A DNA stretch of 64,000 bases from Salinarimonas chemoclinalis (GTDB lineage Bacteria > Pseudomonadota > Alphaproteobacteria > Rhizobiales > Beijerinckiaceae). The stretch is from contig NZ_JBGMWH010000001.1 in assembly GCF_041514305.1 (NCBI RefSeq), forward strand, positions 310,001 to 374,000, given 5' to 3'. The notes beneath the pieces are model-generated. The model was not told where the DNA came from. It saw only the letters and a program-made list of their open reading frames with translations, and made no database searches. This document shows, piece by piece, positions 7,860-16,159 of this stretch (position 1 is its first letter; each line of letters starts with the position of its first letter). The position numbers were made by a program, and so were the translations under genes.

Positions 7860-9077
7860 TCAGCCGCCTCGGCGCGCCAGCAGCGTCGCGTAGACGTCGA
7901 GCGTGTCGGCGACCATGCGGTCGAGGGAGAAGTGCCGCTCGACATGGAGTCGCGCACGCAGCGCCATCGCCTCCCGGGCGCTGGCGCCGAGCGTGAGCGC
8001 CTCGGCGATCGCATCGGCGAGCGCCTCCGCGTCCCCGGCGGCGACGCGCCAGCCGGTGCGCTGGGAGGGCTCGACCTGCGGCGGGGCGAGCACGGTCTCG
8101 GGCACGGCGCCGAGGTCCGAGACCACGACCGGCGTGCCCATCGCCTGCGCCTCCACGGCCGAGCGGCCGAAGGCCTCCGGTTCCGTCGAGGGCACCGTCA
8201 CCACGGACGCGCCGAGGAAGGCGGCGGGCATGTCCGTGCAGTGGCCCACCCGCCGCACCAGGTCCGCGACGCCGCGCGCGGCGACGAGCCCGTCGAGCTC
8301 GCGCACGTAGCCCTCGCGCCCCTGCGGATCGCCGGCGAGGACGAAGACGACGTCCGACAGCCCCCAACTCTTCAGCCGCGCCGCAGCCTCGATGAGGACG
8401 CTCTGCCCCTTCCAGCCGGTGAGGCGGGCGGCGAGCAGAACGACGCGCTGGTGGGGCGCGACGCCCCACTCCGCCCGCAGCGCCTCGATCCGTTCCGGCG
8501 CCACGGCGGAGGGGGCGTAGGCGGAGAGATCCGTGCCGCGGTGGATCACCCGCAGCCGCGGCTCGGCCTCCGGGTAGAGGCCGGCGATCAGCCCAGCGGT
8601 GTAGTGCGAGTTGGCGATGACGATGTCGCCGCGCGCCATGATGCGGTTGTAGCGATGCTTCAGGCCCGTGCGGCTCTGGTAGGAGCCGTGATAGGTCGTC
8701 ACGAAGGGGAGCGACAGCGCCCGCGCCGCGCCGAGCGCCGACCAGGCCGGCGCCCGCGAGCGGGCGTGGATCAGCGCGACGCCCTCGTCGAGGGAGAGCC
8801 GCGCGAGCCGGCGCACGTTGCGCAGCATCGAGAGCGGGTTCTTCGTCGCCGCCGGAAAGGGCACCCAGATGCCCCCCTTCGCCTGGAGCTCGCCGACGAG
8901 CCGCCCGCCCTCGGTGGCGACGAGGGCGCGCGCGCCCACCGCCGCGAGCCCGGCCGCGACGTCGACCGCCGTGCGCTCGGCGCCGCCGGCCTCCAGTTCG
9001 GGAATGATCTGCAGGATCGTGCGCCCGGCGAGCGGATGGGCGGCGGGATCGAAGGCGACGTCGCGCGCGGCGCTCAT
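7860..9077 (-). CDS. Glycosyltransferase family 4
   Basis: A 405-residue GT-B fold glycosyltransferase. The N-terminal half begins ILQIIPELEAGGAERTAVDVA, the acceptor-side loop typical of GT4. The C-terminal half has VVLLAARLTGWKGQSVLIEA and the nucleotide-sugar-binding PSTEPEAFGRSAVEAQAMGTPVV stretch carrying the EX7E motif. It would transfer a sugar from a nucleotide donor during LPS, capsule or glycolipid synthesis on the inner face of the membrane. The donor and acceptor are not readable from sequence, and no other polysaccharide genes flank it. It starts at the ATG at 9077 and is convergent with the cytochrome gene, 6 bases apart. Confidence 0.88.
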   Translation of the reverse strand: MSAARDVAFDPAAHPLAGRTILQIIPELEAGGAERTAVDVAAGLAAVGARALVATEGGRLVGELQAKGGIWVPFPAATKNPLSMLRNVRRLARLSLDEGVALIHARSRAPAWSALGAARALSLPFVTTYHGSYQSRTGLKHRYNRIMARGDIVIANSHYTAGLIAGLYPEAEPRLRVIHRGTDLSAYAPSAVAPERIEALRAEWGVAPHQRVVLLAARLTGWKGQSVLIEAAARLKSWGLSDVVFVLAGDPQGREGYVRELDGLVAARGVADLVRRVGHCTDMPAAFLGASVVTVPSTEPEAFGRSAVEAQAMGTPVVVSDLGAVPETVLAPPQVEPSQRTGWRVAAGDAEALADAIAEALTLGASAREAMALRARLHVERHFSLDRMVADTLDVYATLLARRGG

Positions 9078-9249
9078 GCGGCGCCTCGCGCGCCGGGCGC
9101 CCCGCGTGCTAAGGCACGGGTCGGAGGCTGGCGGGGCCGTGGCGAACGCGATGACATGGGGCGGGCCTCGAGCATGGCGCGGCGCGGCTGCGGCCCGCGC
9201 GCGGATCTACGCAGTAACGCCTGAAACAGCGTTGAGGTTTGGTAAAACC

Positions 9250-10032
9250 ATGGCGGAAATGATCGAGATCGGCACCGGCTCGGCGGCGCGGCGCATCGCG
9301 GTGGAGGCGCGCGCCGCGACGAGCCGGCCGGATTCGCCCCCCGTCGTCTGGCTCGGCGGCTTCCGCAGCGACATGCGCGGCGGCAAGGCCGAGCGGCTCG
9401 ACGCCTTCTGCGAACGCGCCGGCGGCGCGTGCGTGCGCTTCGACTACATGGGCCACGGCGAATCGGGCGGGCGCTTCGAGGACGGCACGATCTCCACGTG
9501 GCTGGAGGACGCGCTCGGCGTCGTCGACCGCTTCGTCGACCGCCCGCCGGTGCTGGTGGGGTCCTCCATGGGCGGCTGGATCGCGCTCCTCGTCGCCCGC
9601 GCCCTCGCCGGCACGCCCAAGGCGCCCGCCGGCATGGTGCTGATCGCGCCGGCGGCGGACTTCACCGAGCGCCTGATGTGGGCGCATTTTCCGCGAGCGG
9701 TGCGCGACACGATCCTGCGCGAGGGCGTGTTCCACGCCCCGTCCGAGTACGGCGACCCGACGCCGATCACCCGGGCGCTCATCGAGGACGGCCGCCGGCA
9801 TCTCCTGATGGACGGGCCGATCGCCACCGGCTGCCCCGTCCACATCCTCCAGGGCATGAAGGACCCCGACGTTCCCTGGCGCCATGCGGTGGAGACCATG
9901 GAGGCGATGGCCTCCGATTCGGTGACGATGACGCTGATCGGGGACGGCGACCACCGCCTCTCGCGGGAGGAGGACCTGGATCGGCTGGAGGCGGCGGTGG
10001 CGCGGATGGTGGAGGGGGCGGCTACGAGCTGA
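9250..10032 (+). CDS. Alpha/beta hydrolase
   Basis: A 260-residue cytoplasmic alpha/beta hydrolase. Features seen are WLGGFRSDMRGGKAE and FDYMGHGESGG near the N-terminus, the nucleophile elbow GSSMGG, an acid in LQGMKDPDVPW and the terminal GDGDHRLS histidine. This pattern resembles the ABHD10-like acyl-protein thioesterase group found in alphaproteobacteria and mitochondria, but the substrate is inferred only by family. The start is the ATG at 9250; a GAGG lies 12 bases upstream, a loose ribosome binding site. The 172-base divergent gap with the glycosyltransferase shows no recognised promoter element. Confidence 0.8.
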   Translation: MAEMIEIGTGSAARRIAVEARAATSRPDSPPVVWLGGFRSDMRGGKAERLDAFCERAGGACVRFDYMGHGESGGRFEDGTISTWLEDALGVVDRFVDRPPVLVGSSMGGWIALLVARALAGTPKAPAGMVLIAPAADFTERLMWAHFPRAVRDTILREGVFHAPSEYGDPTPITRALIEDGRRHLLMDGPIATGCPVHILQGMKDPDVPWRHAVETMEAMASDSVTMTLIGDGDHRLSREEDLDRLEAAVARMVEGAATS

Positions 10033-10049
10033 GCGCGGTCGCGACCACT

Positions 10050-10083
10050 GTCACCCCGGGTCCGCTTCGCGACCCGGGGTGAC
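10050..10083. terminator. Perfect 13-base hairpin between convergent genes
   Basis: Arms GTCACCCCGGGTC and GACCCGGGGTGAC flank the loop CGCTTCGC. It sits in the 60-base gap between two convergent genes, suiting a bidirectional terminator. There is no U-run on either side, and the sequence resembles dispersed palindromic units of alphaproteobacterial genomes. Confidence 0.6.
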
Positions 10084-10092
10084 GGCCCGTGC

Positions 10093-10578
10093 TCACAGCC
10101 TCCGATACATGACCAGCGCGTCCACCTCCCCCATCGTCGGGTGCGCGAAGGCGCCCGGCAGCCTCCCGACGACGTCGAAGCCGAGACTCTCCCAGAGCCG
10201 CACCGCGCGGACGTTGGTCGAGACGACGAAGTTGAACTGCATCGCGCGAAAGCCGCGGCGGCGGGCCTCCTCCAGCGAATGCGCCGCCATCGCCCGCGCC
10301 ACGCCGCGGCCGCTCGCCTCCGCCGCGGTGACGTAGCCGCAATTGGCGACGTGCGCCCCGCCGCCGCGCTGGTTCGCGCGCATGTAGTAGGTCCCGAACA
10401 TCTCGCCGTCGCCCTCGGCGACGAAGGTCGCGTGCGCCGGCGCCAGCCAGTAGGCGAGCGCGTCCGCGCGGCTCATGTCGCGCTCGAGCGTGTAGGTGTC
10501 TCCGGCGCGGATCATCGGCTCGAGGACGCGCCAGAGCGCGTCGGCGTCCGCTTCGGGATGGGCGGGGCGGATGCGCAT
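10093..10578 (-). CDS. GNAT-family N-acetyltransferase
   Basis: A 161-residue single-domain GNAT protein. MRIRPAHPEADADALWRVLEPM is the usual first strand and helix, and VTAAEASGRGVARAMAAHSLEEARRRGF contains the acetyl-CoA pyrophosphate loop (consensus Q/RxxGxG/A). The tail NVRAVRLWESLGFDVVGRLPG is also typical. The acetyl acceptor is unknown; relatives are often named only by domain. The start at 10578 is the ATG immediately preceding the conserved RIRPA. It follows moaE on the same strand by 17 bases and may be co-transcribed with the molybdopterin genes. Confidence 0.87.
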   Translation of the reverse strand: MRIRPAHPEADADALWRVLEPMIRAGDTYTLERDMSRADALAYWLAPAHATFVAEGDGEMFGTYYMRANQRGGGAHVANCGYVTAAEASGRGVARAMAAHSLEEARRRGFRAMQFNFVVSTNVRAVRLWESLGFDVVGRLPGAFAHPTMGEVDALVMYRRL

Positions 10579-10595
10579 GGATGTCCCCGATCGGC

Positions 10596-11087
10596 TCACC
10601 GCACCCACCGGTCCGCCGCCCGCTCGTCCTCGGCCTTGGAGGCGACCCAGCCGCCGGCCTCCGCCTCGCCCGCCGGGTGCTCGCGCTTCCAGAAGGGTGC
10701 CTTGGTCTTGAGCCAGTCCATCATGAAGTCGGCCGCCTCGAAGGCGGCGCGGCGGTGCGGGGAGGCGGCGACCACCAGCACGATCTCGTCGCCGGGGCGG
10801 ATCACGCCGTAGCGGTGGATGGCGACGAGCCCCTGGAGCGGGAAGCGCCGCGCGGCCTCGCCCGCGACCCGCGCGATCTCGGCCTGCGCCATGCCGGGAT
10901 AGTGCTCGAGCTCGAGCGCGGCGAGACGCCCGCCCTCGTCGCGGCACAGCCCGGTGAAGGTCACGACCGCGCCGACGTCGGTGCGCCCGCGCACCAGCGC
11001 GGCGGCCTCCGCGGCGGCCTCGAAGGGCTCGGCCTGGATGCGGACGATCGGCACGATCGGCGGGGGCGGCGGGGCGCTCTCGTCCAC
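10596..11087 (-). CDS. moaE: Molybdopterin synthase catalytic subunit
   Basis: A 163-residue MoaE. Conserved elements are GAVVTFTGLCRDEG, LELEHYPGMAQAEI, VAIHRYGVIRPGDEIVLVVAASPHR and the lysine-rich active site DWLKTKAPFWKRE. With MoaD it inserts two sulfurs into precursor Z (cPMP) to form molybdopterin. It starts with GTG at 11087 behind GGAGG spaced 8 bases, and that GGAGG overlaps the glycine codons ending moaD, so the two are tightly coupled. The product is needed by the xanthine dehydrogenase implied by xdhC at the window's left edge. Confidence 0.95.
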   Translation of the reverse strand: MDESAPPPPPIVPIVRIQAEPFEAAAEAAALVRGRTDVGAVVTFTGLCRDEGGRLAALELEHYPGMAQAEIARVAGEAARRFPLQGLVAIHRYGVIRPGDEIVLVVAASPHRRAAFEAADFMMDWLKTKAPFWKREHPAGEAEAGGWVASKAEDERAADRWVR

Positions 11088-11091
11088 GGCC

Positions 11092-11349
11092 TCAGCCTCC
11101 GGTCATCGGCGGGAAGAAGGCGATCTCGCCCGCCCCGGTGATCACGGCGTCGCGGTGGACGTGGAGCTGGTCCATGGCCGCGCGGATCACGGTCTCGTTC
11201 TCGAAGGCGTAGGCGTATTCCTCGCCGCGGCCCTTCAGCCAGGCGACGAGGTCGGCGATCGTCGTCACGTCGGCGGGCGGCTCGACGACCTCCTCGGTCT
11301 TGCCGATGCGCTCGCGCACCCAGGCGAAATAGAGGACCTTCACCGCCAT
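11092..11349 (-). CDS. moaD: Molybdopterin synthase sulfur carrier subunit
   Basis: An 85-residue ubiquitin-fold protein ending in the diagnostic Gly-Gly (IAFFPPMTGG), which is adenylated and thiocarboxylated to carry sulfur to MoaE. The N-terminus VKVLYFAWVRERIG is typical. The gene order pgsA-moaD-moaE, all on the minus strand with short gaps (30 and 4 bases), is common in Hyphomicrobiales. Confidence 0.95.
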   Translation of the reverse strand: MAVKVLYFAWVRERIGKTEEVVEPPADVTTIADLVAWLKGRGEEYAYAFENETVIRAAMDQLHVHRDAVITGAGEIAFFPPMTGG

Positions 11350-11379
11350 CGACCCGCTCCCGCGCTTCCTGTTCCGCTC

Positions 11380-11955
11380 TCAATCCTCGACGAGATAGCG
11401 CAATCCCGCGCGCATGTAGTCCCAGCCCGTCCAGAGCGTCAGCAGCGCCGCCGCCCACAGCAGGACGAGGCCCGTGACCGTCGTCCAGGCGAAGACCTGG
11501 TCGCCCGCCGGCCCGGCGACGAGGAAGCCGAGCGCCACGAGTTGGAGAGTCGTCTTGTACTTCGCCACCCGCGACACCGGTACCGAGACCTTCAGCTCGG
11601 CGAGGAACTCGCGCAGGCCCGAGACCAGGATCTCGCGCAGGAGGATGACGATCGCCGCCCAGATGTTCCAGCCCGCGATCGTCTCGTGGGCGACGAGCAT
11701 CATGAGCACCGCCGCCACGAGCAGCTTGTCGGCGATCGGGTCGAGCATGCGCCCCAGCGCCGATTGCTGGTTCCAGGCGCGGGCGAGCCAGCCATCGAAA
11801 TAGTCGGTGATCGCGGCGGCGACGAAGATGCCGAGCGCCCACCAGCGCGCCCAGCTCTCGTTGGGCCAGAACAGCAGGACCACCACGGCCGGCACGGCGA
11901 GGCAGCGCCCGTAGGTGAGGAGGTTGGGCAGGGAGAGCGCTGTCGATCGTTTCAT
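11380..11955 (-). CDS. pgsA: CDP-diacylglycerol-glycerol-3-phosphate 3-phosphatidyltransferase
   Basis: A 191-residue inner-membrane enzyme with four or more hydrophobic segments. The CDP-alcohol phosphatidyltransferase motif DG-x2-AR-x8-G-x3-D-x3-D is present as DYFDGWLARAWNQQSALGRMLDPIADK in outline (residues about 45-70). It makes phosphatidylglycerophosphate, the committed step to phosphatidylglycerol and cardiolipin. Length fits PgsA. The N-terminus SLPNLLTYGRCLAVP is also characteristic. It is divergent from glnE with a short shared promoter region. Confidence 0.95.
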   Translation of the reverse strand: MKRSTALSLPNLLTYGRCLAVPAVVVLLFWPNESWARWWALGIFVAAAITDYFDGWLARAWNQQSALGRMLDPIADKLLVAAVLMMLVAHETIAGWNIWAAIVILLREILVSGLREFLAELKVSVPVSRVAKYKTTLQLVALGFLVAGPAGDQVFAWTTVTGLVLLWAAALLTLWTGWDYMRAGLRYLVED

Positions 11956-12090
11956 GCCGGATCCGGTCGCTTGCGGGCAGAGAGCACGCCGCGCGGGGAG
12001 ACGTCAATCCACCGCGGCGCGCGGGAGACGGGCATGACACGCGGGCGCGACACGCTATTGTCGGCGCCCCGGAGGACGCACCCGACCGCC

Positions 12091-15063
12091 ATGACAGACA
12101 CCACAGCCCTCGTCGCCCGCCTCTGCGACGCCTGCCCGACCTGCTCGGCGAAGATCGCCAAGGCGCGCCTTTCCGAGCTCGTCGACGCCGCACGCGCCGA
12201 CGCGGCGACCGCGCCGCTCGCCCCCCACCTGGAGAGCGGTCCGCTGCGCAACCTCGTCGGCCTGATCTTCGAGCACTCGCCCTTCCTCACGCGCCTCGCC
12301 TCGCGGCCGGAGCGACTCGCCCGGCTCGCGCTCGCCGCGCCGGAGGAGAGCCACGCGCGCATCGTCGCCGAGCAGCGCGGCCGCTTCCGCGCGGTCGCCG
12401 CCGGGGAGGCGCGCCGGGAGGACGTGGCGAAGGCGCTGCGGCGGGCGCGGGCCGAGCACGCGCTCCTCGTCGCGCTCGCCGATATCGGCGGCGTCTGGGA
12501 CGTCGACCGGGTCGTCGCCGCGCTCTCGGACTTCGCCGACGCCTCGGTGGCGGGCGCGGCGGACACGCTCCTCGTCGAGGCCGCCGCCGCCGGCAAGCTG
12601 ACGCTGCCCGATCCGGACGAGCCCGGTCGCGGCACGGGCGCGGTGATCCTCGCGCTCGGCAAGCACGGCGGGCGCGAGCTGAACTATTCCAGCGACATCG
12701 ACCTCGTCGTCTTCTTCGATCCCGCCTGCGAGGCGATGAAGGACCCGATGGAGGCGCCGCCCTTCTACGCGCGCTTCGCCCAGAACCTCGCCAAGATGCT
12801 GCAGGAGCGCACCGGCGAGGGCTACGTCCACCGGGTCGACTACCGCCTGCGCCCGGACCCCGGCTCGACCCCCGTGGCGGTGGCGCTGCCCTCGGCCTAT
12901 TCCTACTACGAGAGCGTCGGCCAGAACTGGGAGCGTGCGGCCCTGATCAAGGCGCGGCCGGTCGCCGGGGACGTCGCCCTCGGCGCGGGCTTCCTCGAGG
13001 AGCTCGCGCCCTTCGTCTGGCGCAAGTACTTCGACTTCGCGGCGATCGCCGACGTCCACGCCATGAAGCGCCAGATCCACGCCGTGCGCGGCCACGCGGA
13101 GATCGCGGTGGCGGGACACGACATCAAGCTCGGGCGCGGCGGCATTCGCGAGATCGAATTCTTCGTGCAGACGCAGCAACTCGTCTTCGGCGGACGCCGG
13201 CCTTCGCTGAGGGGGCGGCGCACGCTGGAGATGCTCGCCGAACTCCAGGCGGAGGGCTGGATCACGGCGGAAGCCCGCGACGAGCTCGCCGCCGCCTACC
13301 GCTTCCTGCGCGGCATCGAGCATCGGCTCCAGATGGTCGCAGACGAGCAGACGCAGCGCCTGCCCGCCGACGAAGCGACGCTCAAGGGCTTCGCGCGCTT
13401 CTGCGGCTACAAGAGCGCCAAGGCCTTCGGCAAGGCGCTGACCGACGTCGCGCGCACGGTGCAGAAGCACTACGCGCTCCTGTTCGAGGAGGGGCCGGAG
13501 CTCGCCTCCGAGGCCGGCAGCCTCGTCTTCACCGGCGCGGAGATCGACCCGGAGACGCTCGGCACGCTGCGCAAGATGGGCTTCCGCGACCCGGAGAAGG
13601 CGGCGGAGACGGTGCGCGGCTGGCATTTCGGGCGACGCGCCGCGATCACCTCGGCCCGCGCCCGCGAGGTGCTGACCGAGCTGACGCCGGCCTTGCTCGC
13701 CGGGCTCGGCGGCACGGCGGATCCGGACGGTGCGCTGGAACGGCTCGACGCCGTGTTCGGCCGCATGAAGGCCGCCGTCGAGCTGATGACGATCCTCCTC
13801 AACCACGATCGCCTGCTCACGCTGTTCGCCGACCTGCTCGGCACGGCGCCGCGCCTCGCCGACACCGTGGCGAAGAGCCCCCACGTGCTGGATGCGATCA
13901 TCGATCCCGCCTTCGGCGACCCGATCGTCGACGAGGGCGAGATGCTCGTGCAGGTCCGCGACGCGCTCGGCAACCCCGCCTCCTTCGAGGACTTCCTCGA
14001 CCGGACCCGCGACGTCACCCGCCAGGCGACGTTCGTTACCGGGGCGCGGATGCTGTCGGGCGTGTTCTCGCCCGAGCGCGCCGGCCAGGCCTACGCCGCC
14101 ATCGCCCAGGCGGTGGTGCAGACCTCCTACGAGGCGGTGGAGCGCGAGTTCGTGGCCGACTACGGCCGCGTGCCCGGGGGGCGCATCGCCATCCTCGGCC
14201 TCGGCCGGCTCGGCACGCGGGAGATGACGGCGACGTCGGACCTCGATCTCGTCGTCCTCTACGACTACGACCACGAGAACCGCGAGAGCGACGGGCGCAA
14301 GGCGGTGGACGCCACGGTCTACTACACCCGCCTGACCCAGCGGCTCGTCTCGGCGCTGACCGCGCCGACCCGACGCGGGGCGCTCTACGAGGTGGACCTG
14401 CGGCTTCGGCCCTCCGGGCGCTCCGGGCCGGTCGCGACGCAGTTCCGCGGCTTCCTCGCCTACCAGCGCGAGGACGCGGAATTGTGGGAGCACATGGCGC
14501 TGACCCGCGCGCGGGTGGTGGCCGGCGACGGCGGCCTCGCCGCGGACGCGACCCGCGCGATCGCCGACGTGGTGGGGCTGGCGCGCGACCCGGCGATGGT
14601 CGCCCGGGAGGTGCTCGCCATGCGCCGGCTCGTCGCCCGCGAGAAGGGCGAGGGCGACGCCTGGGACATGAAGCTCGCCGCCGGCGGCCTCACCGATCTC
14701 GACTTCCTCGCCCAGGCCTTCGTGCTGGCGAACGCGCACGCGCGCCCGGGCCTCGTCGGCCTGTCGCCGGGCCTCGCGCTGGCGCATGCCGGGGACGCGG
14801 GCTTCCTGACGGGCGAGGAGGCGGACGTGCTCCTCGCCGCGCAGGCGCTGCTGACGCGGGTCTTCCACTGGCAGCGTCTCACGGTGGAGGGGCGTTTCGA
14901 CCCGAAGAGCGCGCCGCCCGCGATCCTGCGGCGGCTGGCGGCGGAGGCCGGCGTCCCCGATCCGGCGCGCCTCGCGGCGGAACTCGGGGAGACCCGCAAG
15001 CGGGTGCGGGAGATCTTCGAGCGGCGGCTGGAAGCCATGTCCGCCGGCGCTCTTCGGCAATAG
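12091..15063 (+). CDS. glnE: Bifunctional glutamine synthetase adenylyltransferase/deadenylase
   Basis: A 990-residue GlnE with two nucleotidyltransferase domains. The N-terminal one (GKHGGRELNYSSDIDLVVFF, around residue 190) removes AMP from glutamine synthetase, the C-terminal one (LGRLGTREMTATSDLDLVVLY, around residue 705) adds it, in response to PII and glutamine. Both GxxD-type catalytic cores look intact. The start is the ATG at 12091, with GGAGG rather far upstream (15 bases). An in-frame ATG at 12034 has a better-spaced GGGAG and would add 19 residues, so the N-terminus is unsettled. A very long open frame antisense to it is a codon-bias artefact. Confidence 0.95.
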   Translation: MTDTTALVARLCDACPTCSAKIAKARLSELVDAARADAATAPLAPHLESGPLRNLVGLIFEHSPFLTRLASRPERLARLALAAPEESHARIVAEQRGRFRAVAAGEARREDVAKALRRARAEHALLVALADIGGVWDVDRVVAALSDFADASVAGAADTLLVEAAAAGKLTLPDPDEPGRGTGAVILALGKHGGRELNYSSDIDLVVFFDPACEAMKDPMEAPPFYARFAQNLAKMLQERTGEGYVHRVDYRLRPDPGSTPVAVALPSAYSYYESVGQNWERAALIKARPVAGDVALGAGFLEELAPFVWRKYFDFAAIADVHAMKRQIHAVRGHAEIAVAGHDIKLGRGGIREIEFFVQTQQLVFGGRRPSLRGRRTLEMLAELQAEGWITAEARDELAAAYRFLRGIEHRLQMVADEQTQRLPADEATLKGFARFCGYKSAKAFGKALTDVARTVQKHYALLFEEGPELASEAGSLVFTGAEIDPETLGTLRKMGFRDPEKAAETVRGWHFGRRAAITSARAREVLTELTPALLAGLGGTADPDGALERLDAVFGRMKAAVELMTILLNHDRLLTLFADLLGTAPRLADTVAKSPHVLDAIIDPAFGDPIVDEGEMLVQVRDALGNPASFEDFLDRTRDVTRQATFVTGARMLSGVFSPERAGQAYAAIAQAVVQTSYEAVEREFVADYGRVPGGRIAILGLGRLGTREMTATSDLDLVVLYDYDHENRESDGRKAVDATVYYTRLTQRLVSALTAPTRRGALYEVDLRLRPSGRSGPVATQFRGFLAYQREDAELWEHMALTRARVVAGDGGLAADATRAIADVVGLARDPAMVAREVLAMRRLVAREKGEGDAWDMKLAAGGLTDLDFLAQAFVLANAHARPGLVGLSPGLALAHAGDAGFLTGEEADVLLAAQALLTRVFHWQRLTVEGRFDPKSAPPAILRRLAAEAGVPDPARLAAELGETRKRVREIFERRLEAMSAGALRQ

Positions 15064-15149
15064 GACGATTTTCGGCTACGGAACTCTTCCCCGGATGGAG
15101 ACTTGCCGTTCCGAATTCTGGAACGACCCACCGGGGTACAGCCGTGACC

Positions 15150-16037
15150 ATGCGCAAATCTGGCCGACGCGCCGGCGATACGCCGCGCGAGAGCGGCTCC
15201 GTGCGACTCGCCGTGCGACTCGCCGGCATCGCCCTCCTCGCCGCCGGCCTTGCGCCGGCTCTCGCGCCGAGCGCCGTCGAGGCGACCGGAGCGCTCGATT
15301 TCTTCCGGGCGGACGCCCGCGCTCCCGCTACGCAGCAGGTGAACGCGCCGCCGCCGCCGCGCGACGCCTTCGCGCGGCGGCATCGGGTGCTGCCCTCCGT
15401 GCCGCAGCCCGCGACGACCGAGGCCGCGGTGACCTCGCGGCGCCCCGCGCAGGTCGCGGCCGGCGCCGCCGGCCGCACGATGTGCGTGCGCATGTGCGAC
15501 GGCTACGCCTTCCCCGTCGGCGATCTCGCGTCGCAGCGCGACCTGCCGCTGCACGACCTCGCCTGCAACGCCGGTTGCCCCGGCGCGCCGACGAAGCTCT
15601 TCGTGCTCGCGCCGGGCGAGGACGATCTCGACCATGCCCGCGCCGCCGACGGCATGCGCTACGTCGACGTGCCGATGGCGGGCGCCTATCGCACCTCGAC
15701 CGACGACACCTGCTCGTGCCAGGGGCCGAACCGGCGCGTCGCCGAGCGGCTCGATATCCGCCTCGACATGACCCTGCGCCGCGGCGACATCGTCATGACC
15801 AACCAGGGACCGCTCGTCTTCCGCGGCCGCGACGGGCGGCCCGCGGGCCTCGCCGACTTCCGCCCCTTCCGCGAGGCGCAGATGACGGCGAGCCTGCGCG
15901 AGAAGGCCGACGAGCGCCTCGGCATCAGCGCGCGCCGGGCCGTTGAGGAGGCGTTCGCCGAAGAGAACGGTCTGCGGCGCGACGTGGCGGAGCTGGAAAC
16001 GGCGGAGCTGGAGACGGCGGTGGTCGAGACGCGGTGA
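15150..16037 (+). CDS. DUF2865 domain protein, exported
   Basis: A 295-residue protein with an N-terminal hydrophobic segment after a basic stretch (LAVRLAGIALLAAGLAPALA), so probably secreted or periplasmic. The centre holds the Cys-rich DUF2865 signature: CVRMCDGYAFPVGDL, LACNAGCPGAPTKLF and DTCSCQGPN, six cysteines that could form disulfides. DUF2865 is mostly restricted to Hyphomicrobiales and has no assigned function. Residues after about 240 are charged and rich in repeated ELETAE/V units. A GTG at 15144, two codons upstream and seven bases after GGGG, is an equally good start. Confidence 0.8.
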   Translation: MRKSGRRAGDTPRESGSVRLAVRLAGIALLAAGLAPALAPSAVEATGALDFFRADARAPATQQVNAPPPPRDAFARRHRVLPSVPQPATTEAAVTSRRPAQVAAGAAGRTMCVRMCDGYAFPVGDLASQRDLPLHDLACNAGCPGAPTKLFVLAPGEDDLDHARAADGMRYVDVPMAGAYRTSTDDTCSCQGPNRRVAERLDIRLDMTLRRGDIVMTNQGPLVFRGRDGRPAGLADFRPFREAQMTASLREKADERLGISARRAVEEAFAEENGLRRDVAELETAELETAVVETR

Positions 16038-16086
16038 GCCCGGCGCGCGGCCGTCGCGGCCGTGTCCCTCGGGCGATTGCGGAGCC

Positions 16087-16100
16087 TTGATCTAGATCAC
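16087..16100. promoter_or_regulatory. FNR/FixK-type box upstream of bchE
   Basis: TTGAT-CTAG-ATCAC differs from the FNR/FnrL/FixK consensus TTGAT-N4-ATCAA only in the last base. It is centred about 66 bases upstream of the bchE ATG. In Rhodobacter, FnrL activates bacteriochlorophyll genes, including bchE, under low oxygen. Confidence 0.7.
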
Positions 16101-16119
16101 GTTGCCTGACGTCATGATG

Positions 16120-16137
16120 TGTCAGCCTTTCCTGACA
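16120..16137. promoter_or_regulatory. PpsR/CrtJ box upstream of bchE
   Basis: A perfect TGT-N12-ACA with the extended half-sites TGTCA and TGACA. PpsR/CrtJ is the aerobic repressor of photosynthesis genes. The site ends 22 bases before the ATG, where binding would block transcription or overlap the start region. Confidence 0.75.
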
Positions 16138-16159
16138 ACGATCGTCGGGAGGCTCCCCC

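Noticed and set aside
12055..15060. A 1001-codon open frame antisense to glnE
   Set aside because: It has no recognisable domain, is rich in Arg, Gly, His and Asp, and mirrors the codon bias of glnE; such mirror frames are routine in DNA of this G+C content.
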